Shown here: positions 55,432 to 64,000 of the stretch, piece by piece
Numbering within the stretch: position 1 is the first letter of the stretch
Layout of the letters: every line of letters begins with the position of its first letter
Source of the DNA: Lomentospora prolificans
Lineage: Eukaryota; Ascomycota; Sordariomycetes; Microascales; Microascaceae
Assembly: GCA_029532625.1 (NCBI GenBank)
Contig: JARFXM010000008.1
Coordinates: 2,046,001-2,110,000 of the forward strand
Length of the DNA stretch: 64,000 nucleotides
Direction: 5' to 3'
The notes under the pieces: generated by a model
Told to the model about the DNA's origin: nothing
Database searches by the model: none
The model's input: the letters and a program-made list of their open reading frames with translations, nothing else
Position numbers and translations under genes: made by a program

Positions 55432-57437
55432 ATGCATCGCGTCGCGGTTCGGGCTCTGCGACGAAACCCCTTGCTCCAGCCCACCAACGCCCTCCGCACC
55501 TCTCTCGCCCGCTCCGCAACCCGCCGCGCCTTCTCCTCGCAAAGCCCTCTCCTCGCCTCACGACCCTCGGGCGCCTCCTCCTCTGCCCTCCGAGGCCCCC
55601 GCTCCCGACCCGAGCATGCGCACTCCATCGAGCCGCTAAGGTCCTCAATGTACATCCGCCGCTTCTCAGTCGCCCTCGTCTCCACCCTCGTCGGCTACGG
55701 CGCCTGGTACAGCTACAAGGGCGGCAACGACACCACTCCCGCCTCGCTGACGAGGAGCTTCACCTCCACCCAGACCGTTGGCGACAACGTGCCCACCAGG
55801 ACCGTGCTTGTCATTGGCGCCGACGAGCTTAGGACCGGCACTATCGTCGGCGACGGACCGTTGACCAAGTTTAGCAACGAGTATGGGAGGCAGGTTATCG
55901 AGATGTTGAGCCCCGAGCAGGTCGATGACAAGCTACGGGAGAGCGAGCAGTCGTATTTTGTGAATAGGGGCCAAGGTGTTGTGAGGTATGATCTTGTGCA
56001 GTTGCCGAGCAATAATCCCATCGAGGATGATCATGCCGAAAAGATTGTTGAGGTGCCGCCACGGTCGGGGGAGAGTGGGGATCCTACGGACTGGATGTTC
56101 TGGGGTGTCTTTGACGGTCATTCGTGAGTTGCACTATAATCTTCGGGAAATCAGAATCACATTTGCAAGGGCATGAAAGCTAACAGGTTGCAGCGGTTGG
56201 GTTACTTCCGCGAAGCTTCGTAACTCTCTAATCCAGTTTGTCGCCCGCGAACTCAACGACACCTACATTGCCGCGAACGGCAAGATTCCCGATAGTGAGG
56301 CCATTGACAAAGCCATCAAGACTGGTTTCACCCGCCTCGACGACGAAATCGTCCACAAGAGCGTCGAGAAGGTCTTCAAGGAGAACTCCAAGACCTTGGC
56401 CGCCGAGGCTCTCGCCCCCGCCCTCGCCGGGTCCTGTGCCCTGCTCTCCTTCTACGACGCACGCTCCAAGCAGCTTCGCGTAGCCGTCACCGGCGACTCC
56501 CGCGCTGTCCTCGGACGCCGCTCCGACTCGGGTAAGTGGACTGCCACCGCTCTTTCTGTCGACCAGACCGGCAGCAACCCCGAGGAGGAGGCTCGCATGC
56601 GCAAGCTCCACCCCAACGAACCCCACGTCATCCAGCACGGCCGCGTGCTAGGCGGTCTCGAGCCCACCCGTGCGTTCGGCGACGCCACGTACAAATGGAC
56701 CCGCGAGGTGACGGACCGCCTCAAGAAGCACTTCTTCGCCCGTACCCCCTCTCCCCGCCTCCTTACGCCGCCCTACGTCACCGCCGAGCCCGTCATCACG
56801 ACGACCCAGATCAACCCGGAAAAGGGCGACTTCCTCGTCCTCGCCACCGACGGCCTCTGGGAGATGCTCACCAACGACGAGGTCGTTGGCCTCGTCGGCA
56901 AGTGGATCGAGACCCAGCAGACCCAGAAATCTTCCACCTCCCAGTTCGACTCCCTCTGGGCCCGCATCTTCGGCACCTCGCAGCAGGACCTCCCCGTCGA
57001 GCGCGGCGCCGCCCCCGCCGTTGACGACGGTTCTAAGACGCCCATCCGCCTACGGCAGTGGGGCATCTCCCCCGACGACAAGGGCCGCTTCATCACCAAG
57101 GATAACAATGTCGCTACGCATATCGTGAGAAACGCGCTTGGTGGCAAGAACGAGGAGCAGGTTTCCGCTCTTTTGACCCTTCCTTCTCCCTTTTCTAGGC
57201 GTTACCGGTAAGTCCTGTCCCTTTTTTTTTTTGCTCCCTCTTTCCTCCGATCCCGCGTGGCCTTGCTTTTTTCCTTTTGTTTTCGTGTTTCTTCAAGTAT
57301 CTGACACCTTCTTCTTTCTCAGCGATGACCTCACCGTCCAAGTCATCTTCTTCGGCGACGGCGAAAAGACCGGCGAAGTCACGCTCAACCTCGACGCTAC
57401 TGCCAAGTCCAACGAACCTGTCAAGGCCAAGCTTTAG
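55432..57437 (+). CDS. ptc5: Mitochondrial PP2C phosphatase, Ptc5/PDP type, ending in AKL
   Basis: Three exons, 55432-56123, 56194-57207 and 57323-57437, giving 606 residues. The N-terminus is an Arg/Ser-rich mitochondrial presequence (MHRVAVRALRRNPLLQ) followed by one membrane helix near 77-95 (FSVALVSTLVGYGAWYSY). The PP2C core shows WGVFDGHSGW, GSCALLSFY, VAVTGDSRAVLGRR, LEPTRAFGDATYKW and LVLATDGLWEMLTNDE, with the metal-binding Asp residues. Ptc5 dephosphorylates pyruvate dehydrogenase E1alpha in mitochondria. The last three residues are AKL, a canonical peroxisomal PTS1; yeast Ptc5 has been described as reaching peroxisomes by way of mitochondria with the same combination of signals. 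The final exon adds the last PP2C strand (DDLTVQVIFFGD). It diverges from the Pex39-like gene. Confidence 0.92.
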
Positions 57438-58117
57438 ACTCTTTTTGGCACCACCAGCCTTGGGCCGGGGAAAAAGGAAGGCGGAGGTTCGAAAGATGTA
57501 TTCCAACATTCCAACCCACCAAATAACGGCGTTGCGGAGTTTGGTTTCTTTTTTTTTTTTCTCCTTCTTTTCTCATGTTCAAACGTCCCGCTGCCACACA
57601 ATACACCAAACCTACACACCTCTACCTTTATCCGTGTAACTCTTTTTCTTTCGTAGCATCTGCTGGTTGTATTCATCAGCGCTAGGCTGTACGTGGTTGT
57701 CTTGCTTGATCGAATTCTGTATCTAGCTGTTGGAGGCGAAACGAAGAGGGATGAGATAAAAATACCCCAATCATTGGACCTCGTGTATTAGCTGGCCATG
57801 GCCTCTTTCGCCCTCCCTGCCTGATTCGAGAGGTGAAAGCGTGTCTATTATGCTGTTATGCTAGCGTATTCCCATCTTCAGGTATTCAATAGATCGAATT
57901 CTACCACCACTGTATACGGCTACCAAAGCAGCCATGCCATCTCTGCTCCCAGATTGACCAAAATACAAAGTCCATATCTCTCGTATCCACACTTTGTTCA
58001 AGCTTCATGATTAAAAAAAGAGAAAGAAAAAAGAAAAGAGAAAAACTAAAGTATGGCTATTTACAAGTATACAGGGTATTTTGAAAACGAAATGCTGGTA
58101 CGACAGAAAACAAGGCA
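57438..58117. other. Convergent spacer
   Basis: About 680 bases holding the 3' UTRs of the Ptc5-like gene and of the TDT transporter. T-rich runs at about 57548-57560; A-rich at 58014-58045. No gene seen. Confidence 0.65.
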
Positions 58118-60014
58118 TCAAAGGTCGTCCTTGGGCCACAGGAGCTCCCTGTTCTTTAAACATCTCAGCATCGTGACGAATACAAACAGCCACACAACAA
58201 GAAGGACGCCCGCCATGACACAGCCGAAGATTTTGAGCCCCTCATTAGAAAGAGCTGTTCCGAGGGACTGTGTCGCCGTGATGAGGGCTGAATTGGGAAA
58301 GACGAAGCTCCACCACGTCATGCGGAAGGGCATTTTGCTTCCTGGGCGGACGTACTTCCACAGGGAGCCGACCGAGACGAGGAAGAACCAGAAGGAGAGG
58401 CCCCATAGCCAGAGGCCAGAGAGAACTGCGAGGATTCTAATGATCGAGACGGCGTGCTCGGCTCCGAGAAAGTTTTGTGGGATGAAGAAGTCGGCATGTA
58501 TGGCGAGTTGAACTAAAATTATACCGTTAGTGATATCCTTCATAGATAACGAGCTCCAACGATGATCCGTACCTATTCCATTCACGGTGAAGGCGAAAGG
58601 TCCGATGGAAATGAACTGCACAGATCTGCGTTAGCCAACTTGATTACAATAATTAACGCGGAAAGGTAAGGAGGAAAAGTTGGCTCACCACACCGGGGCG
58701 CTGAAAGTCTCTCGGGAGCTTCTGCGTCATTAAGCGATAGATAAAGGCAGCGGATATCATGAAGGCGATAAGACAAGCAGTTCCCTGCGTAGTGAAACCT
58801 CCCAGTGCAACCGCTAGAGCGTCGCTAAACAATTTGTTACCAGTGCTGGAAGCCGCGCCTATGATACTCGCCGCCATTGTACCGTTCAGGAGCATTGGAT
58901 AGGCTGGAAAAACCCAAGTGGGTGTCATCATATGAATAGGCAACACGCTATCGGGAAGTGTATCAAATAAGTACCCAATCAACGAGTCTGACGGAGAACA
59001 GCAGGGCAAGGCTAGAACTTACAGTGTAGACCACAAAGTCAAGTACATGACCGCGCTCGCTAGAATGCTAACTGACAAGTAGATCCAGAAGAGAACTTCC
59101 ACTACTCTCAGCAGCCACACACCAGTCTTGGGTATCCCATATTGACAAATATTAATGATTATTATGGCAATGCTATTCGAAATATTGTTAGGAGACTGGG
59201 AATTGACGGGGGTAAAGCTCTTCTAACAGAAACTGCTTACGAGACAAACTGAATAGAAGTCAGTCTCAGTGGTAGCTTCTCGAGGAATAGGAAATCGGAC
59301 TTACAAACGCAGGAATGAATAGAGATTCGACTTGGTCAGTGAACGAACCGGTGAAAGACCCAGGCTTCATGCAAAATCTCATAGTGATGAAAATACAGTT
59401 CAGGATGAACAAGACGAGGTTGAGCATCACAAATGCTAGTCCAAGCCCGTCAACCCACGCAGCGCGATAAGGAACTGGGAGGTGATTAGTATGTTGACCC
59501 CACCCCCTCATGACAACATTAAAGCGTTAAAACTTACTGGATGACAGCACACTTCCCATGCCGCCAGTGGCCTTGAAGAATCAATACACGTTCAATTTCA
59601 GTATACCCAAGAGGAGACATACCATTGTCTGCGTCGGTTAGACAGTGATTCGAGAGGGGAAAAAGGTCAGACACATTGGGGAGGACATACCATAGTGAAG
59701 AAGGTCCATTGGTAACAAGCGATCCTATCCCTGATGCTAACAATCCCGGATTTTGGGCGGCGACTGGAGACGTGCAGCAACTCATCCAAGCTAGGATGTG
59801 TGTCTGGTTGGGCTTGAAGGTCATTCCCAGTCGCATCGGCCTCTTGCCTACGAAGAAAAGACGTGAGGCGCGAAATTTGGGGTCGAAATCTCGCTGGCGC
59901 GGAAGAGGTGGAGGGTTGCGGGAAATACCCCTGTGCCTCTTCCATAGGTGTCTGATAGCCATTATTCTCGACGGCTATTGGAAGTATGGGCGCGGGTGGG
60001 TGAGGGGAGTCCAT
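58118..60014 (-). CDS. TDT-family (SLAC1/Mae1-type) membrane transporter
   Basis: Nine exons on the minus strand: 60014-59691, 59628-59623, 59571-59538, 59474-59305, 59248-59241, 59172-59023, 58947-58689, 58615-58573 and 58512-58118, giving 462 residues with all phases consistent. A polar N-terminus of about 100 residues is followed by roughly ten transmembrane helices. Family motifs include FFTMTMATGGMGSVLSSIPY, LFIPAFFVSIAIIII, INICQYGIP, MTPTWVFPAYPMLLNG and GPFAFT. TDT proteins move C4-dicarboxylates (Mae1), sulphite (Ssu1) or other anions across the plasma membrane; the first motif set resembles Mae1-type proteins more, but the substrate is not decided. Exons 2 (6 bases, Thr-Met) and 5 (8 bases) are microexons; they restore conserved TMATGG and PAFFVSIA text. 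Confidence 0.85.
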
Positions 60015-61463
60015 CTTCGAGGATCTGAATCGTCGGCAGAAGCGCCCAGAACCTTTGTGACGATGTATAAACCGGACCAGAACGACAGATGGTCATGGTG
60101 GAGGAAGAGGTCGTAAATATTGCCTAGGTAAAGGAGGAAAACTACGTGCTCAATAAAAAGCGAGCCAATGTCTGTGAGCGCCATCGCACTGTCTTACGGC
60201 TAGCCGGAGCACTGTTGCCGAGCGTGGCCGGGTGGGGACTCGAAATGCGGATCGGAGGTGGCGGTTGGAAGCAAAAGTAGGAGTCGGGTGAGATTGTGAT
60301 TGGAGGTGATTGAAGATGCAAGTGGGGAGACAATCAGAGCCAGACGTAGCATGCAGGATTTGCGCGAACGCAGGATAGTAGCCGGGGAATAAAGAGGGCT
60401 AGACTTGTGGTATGCCAAGGAAGATGGGCGTGGAAGAGTGTGTGCAGGTCGGGGACCGGAGGTGACCTTTTCGCAGCGGATGACTTCAGGAAGCAGGTTG
60501 AAGAGTCGGGTGAAGAAGTGGGATGAGGAAAGATCCGCAGATGTGATGGCTCCCGTACACCCTCGTAGCCTGGGCAGATCTTCGAATGTCTAAGGTTGAG
60601 CAACGAACCCTAATGCTTCATGTCGCGACAGCATATTGGGTGGAGGTCAGCCAGGCACTTTGGCAAGGCAGGTACGATGGGAGAGATAGTCTTGTGGACG
60701 GTGAACGGCACACTTTCTCGTACAAAGTACGTCATGCATGGGTGAATTTGCGAACGTGGTGGGTGTGTGGAGCGCCTGCATTTTTTTTTTGGGGGAAGTT
60801 TCCCTGTTGTAGTTAGGGTGGTAAGCGAAACTCTCTGATGTTCGATGCCAAGACGAACGACGACAACCCAAGCAGCCGCGGAAAGCGCGATGCTTTTACA
60901 GTTCCCTGCTCATTTTCAAGGTCTAAATATAAATGCAGGAAGTTCCTCCGGTTCTTTAATATCCCATATCAGGGCTTCACAAACTTTCTGTCATGAAATG
61001 ATCGCCAGCATGCCTTGGAGGGAAGCAACAAGTCAAATATCAGGGAAGAGCGCTCCACTTCAGCCTGGTGATCTGATGGTTGGAGAAGCCTAACACGGGC
61101 CAGTAGCTCTTCCCCTGGAAACGACTTACACCCTCTCGAATATCTAGGATTTGCGAATACTGAGAAAGAGCAAGGGATCCGCCACGGTAGAAGAAACTAG
61201 AGTCCTAGACACTGCCTTTCCATAGCCGACCCAACCGATGTTTCCGAATCCCGACATCCGTTGCCAGCTAGGGCACAAGTAATACCCCGTCTGTCCTCAT
61301 GTTTTTAGGTCCACAACCCCAGACACTTTGCTTTTGGCATCTAGGTTCTCCAAAGATAGCAAAATCGCATAGGCAACATAAATTCTGGTTACCCAGTTTG
61401 ACTCAACCCTAGCCCCCACCCCTGGAGAGACCGCCGGGCCTCGGTCTCAGCCTCCCGAGACAC
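60015..61463. other. Divergent intergenic region
   Basis: About 1.45 kb between the TDT transporter and the orphan gene at 61464. Short ORFs without motifs; a T-run (60781-60790). No gene seen. Confidence 0.6.
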
Positions 61464-63157
61464 ATGAACACTTCCGCGGTTGACCTTGGGAACTTCGATG
61501 TAGTGAGCCAAGACGGCACATTTTGCGTCACGGCCGGGACATGTTTGACTGCGCGGTTACCCGCCGAATACTCAGAAGTGACGACGGGACACAATCTCCA
61601 AGAGTTGGTGGCCTCGGGGCTGTTGCAGGTCTCCACTGCCAACGCCTGCGCTCTAACTATCTGCCCGTCGATTTGCCACGATGAACTTGAGGCTGAAATT
61701 CCTAGAGGGGCCGCGCCTGGTTTCTTCCAGCTCATTTGTCGTACCCTGGAAGAATTAAACGTATGCTTCTGGTCCCGGTGGCAGCCACGAGGCAGATGGG
61801 CGACTGACAGTGGTTTCCTTCCCAGATCTGGCCTAAACTGAACATTCGCCTCCGGCCGACTTTAGAGTCTTCTCCCTGTGATTGCTCACCATTTTCTCTC
61901 GTATATACTCTGGAAAGCACTACGGTAAGAACCACGCAGGCTCACGATGTATCGGCCTCATCCGCAGAAATCACAAATATCCACTGCACACTTTGTTTCA
62001 AAAAGTATAGCAAGAAGAGACATGAATGGAGTGATGACATGGGCGCAGAGACGTCAAGGCGGAAAAAGAGAAGAAAGGTTCACCCAAGTACGCCAACGAG
62101 GTAAGACACATAACCGTGCCTCTCTTATCAAGGTCTGGGCTTAGAGCGAAGGGGTCAGGGTAGGCGAATGTAGACCAGGACTTATGATTTGACTCGGTCC
62201 GTATCTAGACGAGATACATCTCTCTCAGAAGAGAACTGCTATGGAAACGCAATGAGTGATTATCCAGAGCTAGAGGATATACTTTCCTTTTTAGTGGAAC
62301 ATCTCTTATTGGGCTCCGCCCCCCGGCGGGCACGGATTTCAAGGGGGGTGTCGAGTTTCCCTCTAGCTGATATCGACCCAGCCACATTTAATCCGCGGCT
62401 CCTAAAGGTTGGAACCCGTTTCAAAACGTTTATTGTCCCTTTCTAATTATGTATGCAGTTAATCGAGGCTCGCACGAGGTGGGCACATATCGCGAGCCAG
62501 ACTGTGGCTTACTTAGCCACCGCTGCCATCAGCCCCGGTCTGCAGTCTAAAATCCGGAACTTGACCGGTGACTCCGGCGACGAGGACAGCGCGAATCTAC
62601 AACGGGGCGGTCTTTGTGCACAGTTCCGGGTTCTAGCGCACAAGAATGTCCGACTGCCAAGCGGAGGAACTGGGGCCTTTGAAGGGTCCTTCGATAACGT
62701 TGTCCAGGGCGAAATGCCTTGCCACGATCTTTGGAATGATGAGGTTGATATAACAGAGAGTGCCACTTCGGCTAATATATATCTCTCTAAATATGCAGCT
62801 AGAGAATATACTGGGGGTAGCATACTGGCTACTCGCCCGAGCCTCTCAGGATCGTTCTGTCTCGATGGGGGTATGGACCATCATATGTCTCCACAGCACA
62901 GCTCTGTCTACGGCCCAAAAACGGATGAAGACCTGTATAGCGAAGATTTCCAGAAGAAACGGTATCACGAATTTCATAATGGCCGCAAGATTGATGATTT
63001 TATTGGATGGGAAGACCATGAAATTGAGTCGGAATATACAGATACTCAGTCCTCGAATCAGTCAGCGTGGACTTCTATGAGTGGGAGTCAGTCGCATGGA
63101 AATCAAGATCCAGAGCCCTTTGAAAGCGGCTCTATCTGGGATAACTGGTTGATTTAA
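61464..63157 (+). CDS. Hypothetical four-exon protein, 489 aa
   Basis: Exons 61464-61760, 61826-62100, 62209-62407 and 62459-63157 join in consistent phases. Splice sites are GTATGC/CCCAG, GTAAGA/TCTAG and GTTGGA/GCAG. The first 100 residues look globular (DELEAEIPRG, FFQLICRTLEEL). Exon 2 encodes CDCSPFSLVYTLE and then HCTLCFKKYSKKRHEW, which resembles the first half of a fungal C2H2 finger (CxxC, basic, then HEW), but the usual His pair is missing. A nuclear-type basic run follows (SRRKKRRKVH). Exon 3 has an amphipathic stretch (YPELEDILSFLVEHLLL). The C-terminus is acidic, Ser-rich. It may be a degenerate transcription factor or an orphan; start and first exon are less certain than the rest. 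Confidence 0.55.
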
Positions 63158-63763
63158 GCCATTCGGAACAGATCACAGGTGAAAAAAGACGACGCAATTC
63201 AACAAGTTGGGGATCTATTGGCCGCCTTCATTTTCTTGATGTATTAATGAAGGGGTTCGAGTGTCTCCTGGCTATTCTTTAAAACTGCCTATGTACAGAC
63301 TTGCTGATAGAAGAAGCGAATTCTAAAAAGATGAAGGATATATGCTTAATGGATTAGAGAAAAAAAAATCGTGTCCGAACAAGACAAACACGGAGGCAAC
63401 CGGCCGCAATCCCTCTTCGAGCTCGAGTGAGCGTCCCCTAAAACGCCACTCCACCAATATAGAACTGGCAGAGGCTGTGGATAACCACCCCATGCCTTTC
63501 CATCTTAGTCGTACCCGAACAAACGCGAAGTACATCGCACTTGAAAAAGCCACCTACCAGCGGCGGCGACTTTTTTCCAGACTCGAGGTGGATAATTTGA
63601 TCAAGGTTGTCAAGATTGAGGATAGGTGAGAGGAGCAAAGTTTGCTGTCGATAATAGCATCACGAAATCCACGGCTATCCTCCGAAGGGTGTCGACTACT
63701 CGCGGCAACACCGACAGCTGGCTCCAAACTTCACTGAGGATGCCGCAGCCAATGACTTCGATT
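63158..63763. other. Spacer with one doubtful small ORF
   Basis: About 600 bases. The only ORF of note is 63342-63629, listed separately. Otherwise nothing is seen. Confidence 0.5.
63342..63629 (+). CDS. Doubtful small ORF, 95 aa
   Basis: A single open frame, polar and basic (SSSSSERPLKRHSTNIE, then RLEVDNLIKVVKIEDR), with no motif. It ends at GATAG followed by GTGAGA, so it could also be an exon that splices on. The isolated position, low complexity and absence of a family make it doubtful. Confidence 0.25.
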   Translation: MLNGLEKKKSCPNKTNTEATGRNPSSSSSERPLKRHSTNIELAEAVDNHPMPFHLSRTRTNAKYIALEKATYQRRRLFSRLEVDNLIKVVKIEDR

Positions 63764-63964
63764 TTAACGTCTCAACGCGGCGGGGAAGAATCCCTTGACA
63801 CCACCTCCGGATTTCTTGTCGCCAGGCTTCGCTTCCTTCTTCTTCTTTTGCTCGGGCTTCAGGGTGGCGAAGTGGATGTACCAGAGGAGAACGCCTTGGA
63901 GGATGAGAGTGACGAGGACGACGAGAAGGATGGTGAAGAGGATGGGCTGGTCGTTCAAAACCAT
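63764..63964 (-). CDS. Small single-pass membrane protein, possibly cut by the window
   Basis: A minus-strand frame of 66 residues from the ATG at 63964. It has a hydrophobic helix at about 8-32 (ILFTILLVVLVTLILQG) and a Lys-rich tail (KPEQKKKKEAKPGDKK, then GGGVKGFFPAALRR). The positive-inside rule suggests the tail faces the cytosol. The frame stays open to the window edge (codons for Gly-Ala-Thr-Glu-Glu-Ala-Val precede the ATG), so the gene may begin outside this window. No family recognised. Confidence 0.5.
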   Translation of the reverse strand: MVLNDQPILFTILLVVLVTLILQGVLLWYIHFATLKPEQKKKKEAKPGDKKSGGGVKGFFPAALRR

Positions 63965-64000
63965 GACGGCCTCTTCAGTGGCTCCGAGAGAACGGAACCA

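Noticed and set aside
1..64000. Secondary-metabolite, defence or mobile-element cluster
   Set aside because: No polyketide or peptide synthetase, terpene cyclase, NLR-type, transposase, reverse transcriptase or CRISPR repeat text was found.

Overview
This window looks like nuclear DNA of a filamentous ascomycete (Pezizomycotina, probably Sordariomycetes). Genes are split by short introns of about 45-110 bases with GTRNGT donors, CTAAC/CTGAC-type branch sites and YAG acceptors. The products are typically fungal (Byr4-type SIN regulator, Rnt1-like RNase III, fungal XRCC4, fungal Myb-like proteins). Intergenic DNA holds pyrimidine-rich leaders and homopolymer runs. I see no plasmid, phage, CRISPR, rRNA or convincing tRNA. 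Exon borders were read by eye from splice signals, reading phase and family motifs, and the exon sums given are divisible by three.

Layout. 0-8.3 kb: three separate small Myb/SANT-like genes, the middle one with a histidine-rich tail. 8.3-19.9 kb: a sparse region with a coiled-coil protein (10729), an XRCC4 homologue (13919 to 12435, minus), a two-exon orphan (16356) and long non-coding stretches. 19.9-41 kb: a dense housekeeping block with Byr4, cofilin, Get5, NOP2, HSP60, SelO, an RNase III and a membrane-anchored acyl-CoA-binding protein (Atg37-like). 42.0-43.1 kb: a decayed gene. 43.3-52.5 kb: the complex I 75-78 kDa subunit, an aldo-keto reductase, mitoribosomal protein mS33 and a Pumilio protein. 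53.3-57.4 kb: a Pex39-like protein with a KPWE motif, diverging from a Ptc5-type mitochondrial phosphatase that ends in the peroxisomal signal AKL. 58.1-60.0 kb: a TDT-family anion transporter with two very small exons. 61.5-64.0 kb: a four-exon orphan, a doubtful small ORF and a small membrane protein at the window edge.

Themes. Mitochondrial functions recur (HSP60, complex I, mS33, SelO, Ptc5), and three genes point to peroxisomes (Atg37-like, Pex39-like, Ptc5 with PTS1). The genes do not form an operon-like system and I see no biosynthetic or defence cluster. The points most worth a second look are the Pex39-like/Ptc5 divergent pair, microexons of 6, 8, 11 and 15 bases in three genes, the Myb-like trio, and the decayed ORF with stops that look like C-to-T changes.
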